DNA from: Zhengella mangrovi
GTDB taxonomy: Bacteria; Pseudomonadota; Alphaproteobacteria; Rhizobiales; Rhizobiaceae
Assembly: GCF_002727065.1 (NCBI RefSeq)
Contig: NZ_PDVP01000008.1
Coordinates: 62,001-126,000, forward strand
Direction: 5' to 3'
DNA length: 64,000 bases
In this document: positions 1 to 8,775 of the stretch, one piece after another
How positions within the stretch are numbered: the first letter of the stretch is position 1
How the letters are laid out: each line of letters begins with the position of its first letter
Translations under genes and position numbers: made by a program
Notes under the pieces: model-generated
What the model saw: only the letters and a program-made list of their open reading frames with translations
The model's database searches: none
Told to the model about the DNA's origin: nothing

Positions 1-339
1 TGCGACGTCGGACTGGTTTCGGTGGAAGGCGAGCCGATCGACAAGCTGGTCGGTGACAACCCCTACTACCGGACAGCGGTCATCCCGGGCGGGACCTATC
101 GCGGGACCGACGAGGACGTGAAGACCTTCGGCGTCGGCGCGACCTTCATTACCTCCGCCGCCGTTTCGGACGACGTGGTCTACACGGTGGTCAAGGCCGT
201 GTTCGACAACTTCGATGACTTCAAGAAGCTGCATCCCGCCTTCGCCAACCTGAAGGAAGAGGAGATGATCAAGGACGGTCTCTCCGCTCCGCTGCACGAC
301 GGTGCGGTGAAGTACTACAAGGAGCGCGGCTGGATGTAA
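1..339 (+). CDS. TAXI family TRAP transporter substrate-binding protein (3' part)
   Basis: This is the C-terminal 112 residues of a periplasmic solute receptor; the gene is cut by the window start and reads in frame from base 1 to the TAA at 337-339. The end of the protein (a run like [18 protein letters not shown], then LHPAFANL and a closing helix with [13 protein letters not shown]) is the usual C-terminus of TAXI receptors. The ligand-binding core is outside the window. A fused TRAP permease follows after a 186-base gap containing two hairpins, the normal order for TAXI systems. Ligand unknown; glutamate-like or other carboxylates are typical for the family. Confidence 0.88.
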   Translation, partial: CDVGLVSVEGEPIDKLVGDNPYYRTAVIPGGTYRGTDEDVKTFGVGATFITSAAVSDDVVYTVVKAVFDNFDDFKKLHPAFANLKEEEMIKDGLSAPLHDGAVKYYKERGWM

Positions 340-341
340 GT

Positions 342-373
342 CCGCCGGCATCAACGGGTTGATGACCCGGCGG
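342..373 (+). promoter_or_regulatory. First intercistronic hairpin after the TRAP receptor gene
   Basis: Two stacked arms pair perfectly: 342-348 with 367-373 (CCGCCGG/CCGGCGG) and 349-355 with 358-364 (CATCAAC/GTTGATG), with only a two-base bulge at 365-366. It starts two bases after the receptor stop codon. No T-run follows, so it looks like a 3'-end stabiliser or processing structure rather than a terminator. Confidence 0.6.
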
Positions 374-400
374 GCATGGAGCCCAGGCGGGTCTGACCTT

Positions 401-431
401 GCGGGCCGGGTGGCAGTGCTGCCCGGCCCGC
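401..431 (+). promoter_or_regulatory. Second intercistronic hairpin before the TRAP permease
   Basis: Bases 401-410 (GCGGGCCGGG) pair perfectly with 422-431, and the pairing continues through wobble pairs into a five-base loop. No T-run follows. Together with the hairpin at 342-373 it would favour receptor mRNA over permease mRNA, a common arrangement for binding-protein-dependent importers. The function is inferred. Confidence 0.55.
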
Positions 432-525
432 CGTGTATCGGGCCGTGCCCGTCGCCTGCAACGACAGACAGGCGGCCGCCCACGACATAGGCGGCACAAC
501 GAGGGAACAAGCGAGGGACGCGCTG

Positions 526-3150
526 ATGACCGGGTCGTCGGAACAGAAAAGGCCGGATGTCGATGTCGACATGATGGTCGCGGAAGTGGAGAGCGGCGCA
601 CGCAACGCGGCCGGATGGGCGGGCAAGTTCATCCTGGCGCTGTGTTTCACCTGGTCCCTGTTCCAGATCTACATCGCCTCGGGAATCCCCTACTCGCTGA
701 CCACGATGACCGGGATGAACCTGGTCTTCAACAGCCAGGAGGCGCGCCAGGTGCACCTGGCCTTCGCGCTTGCGCTGTCCATGCTGGCCTACCCGCTGTT
801 CAAGTCGAGCCCGCGCGACCGCGTGCCGCTCTACGACTGGGGCCTGGCGATCCTCGGCGCGGCCTCCTGTCTCTACCTGTTGTGGTTCAAACAGGATATC
901 GCCGACCGGGCCGGCCTGCCGACCACGGCCGACCTGGTGATCTCGGCCATCGGCATGATCTCGCTGGCCATCGCGGTGTTCCGCGCGCTTGGCCTGCCGC
1001 TGGTGATCGTCGCCTCGGTCTTCGTGTTCTACGTCTTCTTCGGCCACCTCGAGTTCATGCCCGAGGCGATCCAGTGGAAGGGCGCCTCCTTCGGCAAGGC
1101 GATGTGGCACTTCTGGATGCAGACGGAGGGCGTGTTCGGCGTGGCGCTCAGCGTCTCGGCCTCGATGATCTTTCTCTTCGTCCTGTTCGGATCGCTGCTG
1201 GAGAAGGCCGGCGCCGGCAACTATTTCATCAAGCTCGCATTCGCCCTGCTCGGCCACCTGCGCGGCGGCCCGGCCAAGGCGGCCGTCGTTGCCTCGGCGC
1301 TGTCGGGCCTCTATTCCGGATCGTCCATCGCCAACGTGGTGACGACCGGCACGTTCACCATTCCGCTGATGAAGCGCACGGGCTTCAAGCCCGAAAAGGC
1401 CGGCGCAGTGGAGGTGGCATCCTCGACCAACGGGCAGCTGACGCCGCCGGTGATGGGCGCGGCGGCCTTCCTCATTTCCGAGTTCACCGGCGTGGCCTAC
1501 CCGGTGCTGATCAAGCACGCCTTCCTGCCGGCCATCATTTCCTACATCGCGCTGGTCTACATCGTTCACCTGGAAGCCCTGAAGATGGGCCTGAAGGGGC
1601 TGGAGAAGCCGAGCGCGGTCGGTACCATCGCGCAGAGGCTGGCCGGCGTGCTTTTCGGTTTCATCGCCATGGCGGTGGTGGCGATCGCCGTCTACTACGG
1701 TCTCGGCTGGATCAAGGTCGCGTTCCCGGACATGACCTTCTTCACGGCGATGCTCCTTTTCCTGGCGGGGTATGTCGGCCTGGTCTACTTCGCCGCCCAG
1801 CACCCGGACCTCGAAATGGACGATCCCAACGCGCCGATGGAGGTTCTGCCCCGGCCATGGGACGTGGCGATCACCGGGTTCCATTTCATCCTGCCGATCG
1901 TCATCCTGATCTGGAGCATCCTGATCGAGGGTCTGTCGCCGGCGACGTCGGCCTACTGGGCGACGGTGGCGATGATCTTCATCGTGCTGACCCAGAAGCC
2001 GCTCAAGCGGGTGCTGCGCGGCGAGGGCGGCATGGCGCAGGGATTCGGCGAGGGCTGGGCCGATTTCGTCGACGGCATGATCGCGGGTGCTCGCAACATG
2101 ATCGGCATTGGTGTCGCCACCGGCGCGGCCGGTGTCATCGTCGGCACCGTGTCGCTGACCGGCCTGCACCAGGTTGTGGGCGAGTTTGTCGAGTTCCTTT
2201 CGGGCGGTTCGCTGATCGCCATGCTGCTGCTGGTGGCGGTAATGAGCCTCGTCCTCGGGATGGGATTGCCGACGACGGCCAACTACATCGTCGTGTCGTC
2301 GCTGATGGCGCCGGTGATCGTCTCTGTCGGTGCCGCGCAAGGGCTGATCGTGCCGCTGGTCGCGGTGCATCTCTTCGTGTTCTACTTCGGCATCCTGGCC
2401 GACGACACCCCACCGGTGGGGCTGGCCGCCTTCGCGGCCGCGGCCATATCGGGCGGCGACCCGATCCGCACCGGTATCCAGGGCTTCGCCTACGACATCC
2501 GCACCGCGCTGCTGCCGTTCCTGTTCATCTTCAACACGGAACTGCTGCTGATCGACGTGACGCTGGCCAAGGCGGTCTTCATCTTCATCGTCGCGGTAAT
2601 CGCCATGATGCTGTTCGCGGCCGCTACGCAGGGCTATTTCCTCGCGCGGTCGCGCATCTGGGAATCGGTCGCGCTCCTGGTGGTCGCCTTCACGCTCTTC
2701 CGGCCGGGGTTCTGGCTCGACTACGTGCAGGCGCCGTTCGATGAGCGGCCGGGCGTGCAGGTTGTCGAACTGGCCGGCAAGGAACCGGCGAACAGCCAGT
2801 TGCGCATGGTGGTTCGCGGGCCCGACTTCGACAAGCCGGACCAGATCTCGGAACTGACCATCATGGCGAGCCTCGGGCAGCCGGGCGATGGCGAGGCGCG
2901 GCTGAACCAGGCCGGCCTGATGGTGCGCACCGAGGACGGCAAGGCCATCCTCGAGGAGCCGATGCCGGGAACGCCGTTCTTCACCCGGATGCAGGGGTTC
3001 GACTTCTACGGAGACCAGCCGGTCGAGATCGCCAAGGTCGAGCTGGACGCGGAGCGGATGCCGAAGGAAGTGTTCTACATCCCGGCACTGCTGCTTCTCG
3101 CCGTCGTGGTGCTGTTCCAGCGCCGCCGCCAGACCGTTCCGGCCTTCTGA
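526..3150 (+). CDS. TRAP transporter fused permease subunit (DctQM fusion with DUF3394)
   Basis: This 874-residue inner-membrane protein fuses the small (DctQ) and large (DctM) TRAP membrane subunits and moves the receptor-delivered solute inward with sodium. Hydrophobic helices run from about residue 25 to 720. The conserved stretches SGLYSGSSIANVVTTGTFTIP, SSTNGQLTPPVMGAAAF and GMGLPTTANYIV mark the DctM core. The C-terminal part (about 730-850) is a soluble DUF3394-like domain followed by one last helix. The ATG at 526 is chosen because a GAGGG element sits just upstream and the residues before it are not family-like; an earlier in-frame start at 433 would cross the hairpin at 401-431. UspA follows 13 bases downstream. 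Confidence 0.93.
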   Translation: MTGSSEQKRPDVDVDMMVAEVESGARNAAGWAGKFILALCFTWSLFQIYIASGIPYSLTTMTGMNLVFNSQEARQVHLAFALALSMLAYPLFKSSPRDRVPLYDWGLAILGAASCLYLLWFKQDIADRAGLPTTADLVISAIGMISLAIAVFRALGLPLVIVASVFVFYVFFGHLEFMPEAIQWKGASFGKAMWHFWMQTEGVFGVALSVSASMIFLFVLFGSLLEKAGAGNYFIKLAFALLGHLRGGPAKAAVVASALSGLYSGSSIANVVTTGTFTIPLMKRTGFKPEKAGAVEVASSTNGQLTPPVMGAAAFLISEFTGVAYPVLIKHAFLPAIISYIALVYIVHLEALKMGLKGLEKPSAVGTIAQRLAGVLFGFIAMAVVAIAVYYGLGWIKVAFPDMTFFTAMLLFLAGYVGLVYFAAQHPDLEMDDPNAPMEVLPRPWDVAITGFHFILPIVILIWSILIEGLSPATSAYWATVAMIFIVLTQKPLKRVLRGEGGMAQGFGEGWADFVDGMIAGARNMIGIGVATGAAGVIVGTVSLTGLHQVVGEFVEFLSGGSLIAMLLLVAVMSLVLGMGLPTTANYIVVSSLMAPVIVSVGAAQGLIVPLVAVHLFVFYFGILADDTPPVGLAAFAAAAISGGDPIRTGIQGFAYDIRTALLPFLFIFNTELLLIDVTLAKAVFIFIVAVIAMMLFAAATQGYFLARSRIWESVALLVVAFTLFRPGFWLDYVQAPFDERPGVQVVELAGKEPANSQLRMVVRGPDFDKPDQISELTIMASLGQPGDGEARLNQAGLMVRTEDGKAILEEPMPGTPFFTRMQGFDFYGDQPVEIAKVELDAERMPKEVFYIPALLLLAVVVLFQRRRQTVPAF

Positions 3151-3163
3151 GGGAGGACTATCG

Positions 3164-3598
3164 ATGTACAAGACCATTCTCGTACCCGTCGATCTCGGCG
3201 ACAGGGACGTCGCGCGGCGCAGCATCGACGTGGCGGCCGACATGGCGAAACGCTACGGCGCGGAAATCCATGTCATGACGGTAGTGCCGTCTTTCGGCTA
3301 TGCCATCGTCGGCGCGGGTTTTCCGAAGGATTACGAAAAGCAGGTGCTGGAGACGGCGCGGACGTCGCTGAAAGCCTTCATGGACGAATGCGGCCTCGAG
3401 GGGCTGTCCGCCAAGGGGCATGTCGCGCATGGCACGATCTATGACGAGATCATGAAAGCGGCCGACACGCTGCAATGCGATCTCATCGTCATGGCCTCGC
3501 ATCGTCCGGAACTGAAGGACTACCTGCTTGGCCCCAATGCCGCCCGGGTCGTGCGTCACGCCCGGCAATCGGTGTTCGTTGTGCGTGACGCAGGATGA
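3164..3598 (+). CDS. Universal stress protein, UspA family
   Basis: A 144-residue cytoplasmic Usp-fold protein. It opens with the usual MYKTILVPVDLG strand and closes with the SVFVVRDAG strand. The nucleotide-loop region reads ASHRPELKDYLLGPNA, where ATP-binding members have glycines (GSHGRRG...LLGSVA), so ATP binding is uncertain. A Usp gene placed directly after a TRAP permease recalls TeaD of the TeaABC ectoine TRAP system, which modulates uptake; a similar role here is inference. It is probably cotranscribed with the permease (13-base gap) and the aminotransferase (6-base gap). Confidence 0.9.
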   Translation: MYKTILVPVDLGDRDVARRSIDVAADMAKRYGAEIHVMTVVPSFGYAIVGAGFPKDYEKQVLETARTSLKAFMDECGLEGLSAKGHVAHGTIYDEIMKAADTLQCDLIVMASHRPELKDYLLGPNAARVVRHARQSVFVVRDAG

Positions 3599-3604
3599 CA
3601 GACC

Positions 3605-4933
3605 ATGGGCCAGGCCCATCTCTTCGGACGCAGCACTGGCGGTGATATTCCCGTCGCGGTCGGCGGCGACGGCTGCTACATCATCGACAGTACCGGCAAG
3701 CGCTATTTCGACGGATCGGGCGGGGCGGCGGTGTCCTGCCTGGGCCATTCCGACGCGACGGTCGCCGAGGCGATCAAGGGCCAGCTGGACCGGATCGCCT
3801 TTGCCCACACGGGTTTCTTTTCCTCCGCGCCGGCCGGCGACCTGGCAGACCTGCTGATCGCGCATGCGCCGGCGGGCATCGACCGCGTGTACCTGGTTTC
3901 GGGCGGATCGGAAGCGGTGGAGGCGGCGATCAAGCTCGCGCGCCAGTATTTCCTAGAAAAGGGCGAGCCGAAGCGCAGCCGCATCATCGCGCGGCGGCAG
4001 AGCTACCACGGCAACACGCTGGGCGCGCTGGCTGCCGGCGGCAACGAATGGCGGCGGGCGCAATTCGCGCCGCTGCTGGCGGAGACCTCGCACATCAGCC
4101 CGGTTTACGAATACCGCGGACGACAGGCCGGAGAGAGCGCGTTCGACTACGGACAGCGCGTAGCTAACGAACTGGAGACGGAAATCCAGCGCCTGGGCCC
4201 GGAAAACGTGATGGCCTTCATCGCCGAACCGGTGGTGGGAGCCACGGCCGGAGCGGTGCCGCCGGTGGAGGGCTATTTCAAGCGCATCCGCGAGATCTGC
4301 GACGCCCATGGCGTGCTGCTGATCCTCGACGAGGTGATGTGCGGCATGGGCCGAACGGGCACGCTGTTCGCCTGCGAGCAGGAGGGCGTCAGCCCGGACA
4401 TCGTCACCATCGCCAAGGGGCTTGGCGCGGGCTACCAGCCGATCGGCGCCATGCTGTGCAGCGCGGCGATCTACGAGGCCATCGCCTCGGGCAGCGGATT
4501 CTTCCAGCACGGGCACACCTACATGGGCCACCCGCTGGCGGCGGCGGCGGCCTGCGCCGTGCTGAAGCGAATCACCCGGGACGGTCTCCTGGACAATGTC
4601 CTCGACAAGGGGGCAAAGCTCGATGCCCGCCTGAACGAGGTCTTCGGCCAGCATGCCCATGTCGGCGACATCCGCGGGCGCGGATTGTTCCGCGGGGTCG
4701 AATTCGTCGAGGACCGCGAGACGAAAAAGCCCTTCGATCCGAAGCGCGGCGTGGCCAAGGCCCTCAAGAAGGCGGCGTTTGAAGCGGGCCTGATCTGCTA
4801 CCCGATGGGCGGCACGATCGATGGCGTCAACGGCGACCACGTGCTGCTGGCGCCGCCCTTCATCATCGATGACGGGCAGGTCGACGAGGTGGTCGACAAG
4901 CTTTCTCTCGCGGTCTCGAAGGTGCTTGGATGA
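3605..4933 (+). CDS. Class III (omega) aminotransferase, PLP-dependent
   Basis: A 442-residue fold type I transaminase of subgroup III. The PLP-binding lysine is K271 in TIAKGLGAGYQP and the cofactor-contacting aspartate is D242 in LILDEVMCGMGR. SGGSEAVEAAIKLAR near 99 holds the phosphate, and SYHGNTLGAL near 133 is also typical. Relatives use beta-alanine, 4-aminobutyrate, taurine, diamines or beta-amino acids as donors, and sequence alone does not choose. It overlaps the next gene, a beta-keto acid cleavage enzyme, by four bases (ATGA), which suggests that its product is, or leads to, a beta-keto acid. Confidence 0.92.
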   Translation: MGQAHLFGRSTGGDIPVAVGGDGCYIIDSTGKRYFDGSGGAAVSCLGHSDATVAEAIKGQLDRIAFAHTGFFSSAPAGDLADLLIAHAPAGIDRVYLVSGGSEAVEAAIKLARQYFLEKGEPKRSRIIARRQSYHGNTLGALAAGGNEWRRAQFAPLLAETSHISPVYEYRGRQAGESAFDYGQRVANELETEIQRLGPENVMAFIAEPVVGATAGAVPPVEGYFKRIREICDAHGVLLILDEVMCGMGRTGTLFACEQEGVSPDIVTIAKGLGAGYQPIGAMLCSAAIYEAIASGSGFFQHGHTYMGHPLAAAAACAVLKRITRDGLLDNVLDKGAKLDARLNEVFGQHAHVGDIRGRGLFRGVEFVEDRETKKPFDPKRGVAKALKKAAFEAGLICYPMGGTIDGVNGDHVLLAPPFIIDDGQVDEVVDKLSLAVSKVLG

Positions 4934-5712
4934 GCGTCACGCCGCTGCCTCGCCTGATGGTCGCACCCAACGGGGCGCGGCGGACCAAGGCCGATCATCC
5001 CGCCCTGCCGGTGACCGTGGCCGAGACGGTGGCCGTTGCCGAGGCCTGTTTCGCCGCCGGGGCAGGCGGCCTGCACGCGCATGTCCGCGACGGAGAAGGG
5101 CGTCACGTGCTGGATGCCGGGCTTTACCGCGAACTCGTCGGCGAAATGGATATCCGCGTGCCGGGCATGGCCGTGCAGATCACGACGGAAGCGGTGGGGC
5201 GCTACTCGCCGGAGGAGCAGCGGGCGGTGGTCCGTGCCGTTATGCCGGACATGGTTTCCGTCGCGCTCGCGGAAATGATCCCCGACCCGGCCGACGTGGT
5301 TCAGGCGCGACGCTTCTATCACTGGGCGAACGAAGCGGGCATCGCCGTGCAGCACATCGTCTACGCGCCGGACCAGGTGGTGGCGCTGGGGCGCCAGGTG
5401 TCGGCCGGGGTGATCCCGCGCGACGACCTGCAGGTGCTGTTCGTGCTCGGCCGCTACACGGAAGGCCAACAGAGCAACCCGGACGACCTGAAACCTTTCC
5501 GCTCGGCGCTCGCGAGCACCGGCCTCTCGGCCGAATGGGCGCTGTGCGCCTTCGGCCAGGCCGAGACCGATTGCCTGCTGGCGGCCCTGGCTGCGTGCGG
5601 CAACGCGCGATGCGGCTTCGAGAACAGCCTGTGGAACCGCGACGGATCGCTGGCGCGCGACAATGTCGAGCGTATCGCGGAAGTCGTCCGGCTTGGCGGA
5701 CTTGCCGGCTGA
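4930..5712 (+). CDS. Beta-keto acid cleavage enzyme (BKACE, DUF849; Kce-like)
   Basis: A 260-residue TIM-barrel enzyme of the family that condenses a beta-keto acid with acetyl-CoA and cleaves it to acetoacetate plus a new acyl-CoA. The zinc ligands are recognisable as H49 and H51 in GLHAHVRDGEGRH and E231 in CGFENSLW. APNGARRTKADHPALPVT is the standard N-terminal substrate loop. It is slightly shorter than the roughly 270 to 310 residues common in the family. Translationally coupled to the upstream aminotransferase. The true substrate (3-keto-5-aminohexanoate or another beta-keto acid) cannot be decided from sequence. Confidence 0.9.
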   Translation: MSVTPLPRLMVAPNGARRTKADHPALPVTVAETVAVAEACFAAGAGGLHAHVRDGEGRHVLDAGLYRELVGEMDIRVPGMAVQITTEAVGRYSPEEQRAVVRAVMPDMVSVALAEMIPDPADVVQARRFYHWANEAGIAVQHIVYAPDQVVALGRQVSAGVIPRDDLQVLFVLGRYTEGQQSNPDDLKPFRSALASTGLSAEWALCAFGQAETDCLLAALAACGNARCGFENSLWNRDGSLARDNVERIAEVVRLGGLAG

Positions 5713-5787
5713 CAGGGCGCCGTGCGATCCTCTCGCGTGTTCGAAAGTACAAATGACAGGCGAGAGGCAAGTGTGGTCTGCTGAAGC

Positions 5788-6465
5788 ATGGCAAGGTTTC
5801 TGATCATCGACGACCATCCGCTTTTCCGTGAGGCGCTGCACAGCGCCCTGAAGAGCGTTTACCCGGAAGCGGAAGCGCTGGAGGCGCGCACCATCGCGGA
5901 AGCGCAGGAGATCCTCGGCAATTCCTCGTCGTTCGACCTGGCCCTGCTGGACCTGAACATTCCCGGCGTGCAGGGGTTCGAGGGACTGCTGCAGATCCGG
6001 ACCGCCTGGCCGCGGCTGCCGGTGGTCGTGGTTTCCGGCCACGAGGACAACCGGATCATCCGGGAGGCGCTGTCCTACGGCGTGGCGGGCTTCATTCCGA
6101 AATCGGTGCGCAAGGCCGATCTCGCGGCAGCCATCAGCGAGGTGATGGATGGCGCCGTCTACGTGCCGTCCTCCTACGAGGCCGGGCCGGCCAACGAGGA
6201 AAGCCAGGACCGGGCCGAACTGGTCAAGCGGCTGGCGACGCTGACGCCGCAGCAGTTGCGCGTGCTGCAGATGTTGCGCCAGGGGTTGCTGAACAAGCAG
6301 ATCGCCTATGAACTGCAGGTCGGCGAAACCACGGTCAAGGCGCATGTCTCCGAGATCCTGCGCAAGCTGTCGGTCTACAGCCGTACCCAGGCGGTGATCG
6401 AGGTGTCCAAGCTCGACGGCAGCGAACTCTTCCGCGAGAGCCAGGAATTCACGATCCCGACCTGA
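5788..6465 (+). CDS. LuxR-type response regulator (NarL/FixJ family)
   Basis: A 225-residue two-component transcription factor. The receiver domain (about 3-120) has the acidic pair D8/D9, the phosphoacceptor D55 in LLDLNIPG and K105 in FIPKSVRK. The LuxR-type helix-turn-helix is at about 160-215 (LTPQQLRVLQMLRQGLLNKQIAYELQVGETTVKAH, given here only as a region). No histidine kinase lies nearby, so it is an orphan. It is separated by 75 bases from the upstream catabolic operon and is convergent with the ChaN-like gene. Target genes unknown. Confidence 0.9.
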   Translation: MARFLIIDDHPLFREALHSALKSVYPEAEALEARTIAEAQEILGNSSSFDLALLDLNIPGVQGFEGLLQIRTAWPRLPVVVVSGHEDNRIIREALSYGVAGFIPKSVRKADLAAAISEVMDGAVYVPSSYEAGPANEESQDRAELVKRLATLTPQQLRVLQMLRQGLLNKQIAYELQVGETTVKAHVSEILRKLSVYSRTQAVIEVSKLDGSELFRESQEFTIPT

Positions 6466-6483
6466 TCGCGGACCGGCCGCAGG

Positions 6484-7437
6484 TCATTTCTTCCCGCCGG
6501 ATTTTTCGGAAAAGCGTTCTTTCAGACCGGCGCAGGGATCGTCGATGTTCGCGCGCGGCGTGAGGATGACGAAGTCGTAGGGTTCGGAGCCGGCATAGTC
6601 GGCAAGGGCCGTCGACTCGCCGGTCTGCCGCAGCCCGATGGTGACGATGCTTGCGCCCGGAACCAGCTGCTTCAGGACGGCCGGCGCGCCGCGGTCGTCG
6701 CGCACGTGCCCGGCGCCGGCAACAAGAAAGGCACCGGTCTTCGCGTGGGCGGCCATCGCGGCCGCGAGCGACCCGTCGCGGGCCCGCTGAACGGTGACCA
6801 TGGGCGCGGCCATGGCTTCCGGCATCATGCCGCAGTGGCTTTCGACCAGTTCCTGCTTCAGGCTTTGCGACGCAGCGTCGGCAAACGGCAGGTCGAGGCC
6901 GATGCGCCGCACCTCATCGGGCTGCAACGCGGCGGCACCCTTGCGGCCGATGGCGCGGATGACATCGCGGTCCAGGTCGCCGGCGACCAGCGGAAGACCG
7001 GCGGCCAGCGCCACGCTGGCAATCGGCCTGTAGATCTCCCAGGAGGGCCAGCCGCGTTTTTCCCAGTCGAGTGCGTCTCCGAGCTTGTCCGCGCCGATCC
7101 GGCCGGCCCTGTCGAGCACTGGCTGGAGACTGGCGGGGACCATTTCCAGCACCACGGCAGGCGTCCGGCCCGCGTCGACCAGGGATTTCAGAAGGTCGGC
7201 CTGGATACGGTGATGGTCCGGGTTGTCGTGAATTTCGCCGACCGCGACAAAGGCTGCGCCGGCAATCGCGTCAAGGAGCGCCTGTGACGAGACCGGTTCG
7301 CCGTTGCGCGCCACGATCGTTCCGTTGAGCGGATTATCGCGGAAATGGGTCGAGGTCCAGGTCGCCAGGTCCAGCGCCGGGGCGGGCAGGGCGAGAAACA
7401 GGCTTGCGGCAAGGGCTAGAAGGGCCGGTCTTATCAT
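6484..7437 (-). CDS. ChaN/Tiki-superfamily (haem-binding uptake) exported protein
   Basis: A 317-residue exported protein. The start at 7437 gives a clean signal peptide (MIRPALLALAASLFLALPAPA) and has GGGAAG-like spacing upstream; the frame stays open further upstream but loses the signal-peptide position. GEIHDNPDHHRIQ at about residue 48, VVLEMV, and the later GAGHVRDDRGAP are hallmarks of ChaN-like proteins, some of which bind haem. There is no lipobox cysteine, so it is probably periplasmic rather than a lipoprotein. Transcribed divergently from the aminotransferase at 7582. Confidence 0.85.
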   Translation of the reverse strand: MIRPALLALAASLFLALPAPALDLATWTSTHFRDNPLNGTIVARNGEPVSSQALLDAIAGAAFVAVGEIHDNPDHHRIQADLLKSLVDAGRTPAVVLEMVPASLQPVLDRAGRIGADKLGDALDWEKRGWPSWEIYRPIASVALAAGLPLVAGDLDRDVIRAIGRKGAAALQPDEVRRIGLDLPFADAASQSLKQELVESHCGMMPEAMAAPMVTVQRARDGSLAAAMAAHAKTGAFLVAGAGHVRDDRGAPAVLKQLVPGASIVTIGLRQTGESTALADYAGSEPYDFVILTPRANIDDPCAGLKERFSEKSGGKK

Positions 7438-7555
7438 GCGAAGGCTTCCCGTTGTCTTCGTCCGAAACATGGCGCTGCGGCGGCCCGGATCAATAAGCAC
7501 AAATGACGCATGGTTCACGCGTTTTGATCGGTCGTCGCGACAAGCCGTGGTAAGA

Positions 7556-7571
7556 CTGGTGTCCAAACCAG
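7556..7571. promoter_or_regulatory. Candidate GntR-type operator in the divergent 7438-7581 gap
   Basis: Inverted repeat CTGGT-N6-ACCAG directly in front of the ribosome site (AGAGG) of the aminotransferase gene. TGGT...ACCA half-sites are typical of FadR-subfamily GntR regulators, but none is encoded nearby, so the assignment is weak. Confidence 0.35.
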
Positions 7572-7581
7572 AGGTAGAGCC

Positions 7582-8775
7582 ATGCCGCATCTTTCCGACC
7601 GCGTTTCATCCATCCTGCAAGGCGGCAAGACCGGCTGGGAGGTGCATTTCCATGCGCTAGCGCGCCGTCAGGCGGGCGAGGACATCCTCATGGTCACCGC
7701 CGGCGACCACGATTTCGACACCCCGGCAGAGATCGTCGCGGCCTGCGACCGGGCGCTTCATGCAGGCTATCACCATTACACCCAGCTTGAAGGCATTCCG
7801 GCCCTGCGGCGCGCCATGGCCCGGGTCTCGGAGGAACTGACGGGGGTTGCGACGCGCCCGGACAACATCCTTGCCACCGGCGGCGGACAGGGCGCGCTTT
7901 ACGCCGCGGTCCAGGCGGTGTGCGATCCGGGCAGCCATGCCGTCGTCTGCGCGCCCTATTATGCCACCTATCCCGGAACGTTCCGTGCGGCCGGCGCGGA
8001 CTTCAGCCTTGTTCACGCGCGACCCGAAGACGGTTTCCAGCCCGGCGCGGAGGCCATCGAGGCGGCGGTGACGGAGCGGACGACGGCGATCCTCATCAAC
8101 ACGCCGAACAACCCCGCCGGCGCCATCTACTCGCGCGAGACCCTGAACGGGATCGCCGATGTCTGCCGGCGTCACGATCTCTGGCTCCTGTCGGACGAGG
8201 TCTACTGGAGCCATACCGGGGACCAGGCGCATCTCTCGCCGCGCAGCCTGCCGGACATGGCGGAGCGCACGCTGGTCATCAATTCCATGTCGAAGAGCCA
8301 TGGCATGACCGGATGGCGGGTCGGCTGGCTGACTGGACCGGAAAGCGTCATCGGCCCGCTGGTGGGGCTCAATCTCGTCTCGACCTACGGGCTCAACGAC
8401 TTCGTTTCCCATGCTGCGGTGGAGGCACTGGACCAGGCCTACGGGGTGGCCGAGATCACAGCGGTCTATGCTCGCCGGAGGGCGGCTTTCCGGGCGGCCA
8501 TGGACGATTGCCCGGGTCTTCTCATCCGTGGCTCGGAGGGCGGCATCTACCTGATGGCGGACATCCGCGCGGTCAGCGCCGACGGCGAGGCCTTCGCGTG
8601 GGGGCTGCTGGAATCGGAAAACCTGGCGCTGATGCCCGGCGAGACCTTCGGGCCATCGACGGCAGGTCACGTTCGCGTCTCGTTGTGCCAGCCGGATGAC
8701 GTGCTGGAGGAGGCAGCCCGGCGCATCCGCCGACACGTGGATTCGTTATTGGCCAAGAAAAGGGGGGCGGCATGA
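7582..8775 (+). CDS. PLP-dependent aminotransferase, class I/II
   Basis: A 397-residue fold type I aminotransferase. The Schiff-base lysine is K238 in INSMSKSHGMTGWRVGW; TPNNPAG (174-180) supplies the asparagine that contacts PLP; D205 in LLSDEVY binds the pyridine nitrogen; an arginine in HVRVSLC near 368 would bind the substrate carboxylate. An AGAGG ribosome site lies about ten bases before the ATG. It overlaps the following PEP mutase-like gene by four bases, so the two act in one pathway, possibly releasing a C2/C3 keto acid. Substrate not predictable. Confidence 0.9.
   Translation: MPHLSDRVSSILQGGKTGWEVHFHALARRQAGEDILMVTAGDHDFDTPAEIVAACDRALHAGYHHYTQLEGIPALRRAMARVSEELTGVATRPDNILATGGGQGALYAAVQAVCDPGSHAVVCAPYYATYPGTFRAAGADFSLVHARPEDGFQPGAEAIEAAVTERTTAILINTPNNPAGAIYSRETLNGIADVCRRHDLWLLSDEVYWSHTGDQAHLSPRSLPDMAERTLVINSMSKSHGMTGWRVGWLTGPESVIGPLVGLNLVSTYGLNDFVSHAAVEALDQAYGVAEITAVYARRRAAFRAAMDDCPGLLIRGSEGGIYLMADIRAVSADGEAFAWGLLESENLALMPGETFGPSTAGHVRVSLCQPDDVLEEAARRIRRHVDSLLAKKRGAA

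Noticed and set aside
399-2744. Long open frame in another frame across the TRAP permease gene
   Set aside because: Composition is Arg/Gly/Ala-rich without domain patterns; the overlapping frame encodes a clear TRAP permease. It is a high-G+C shadow.
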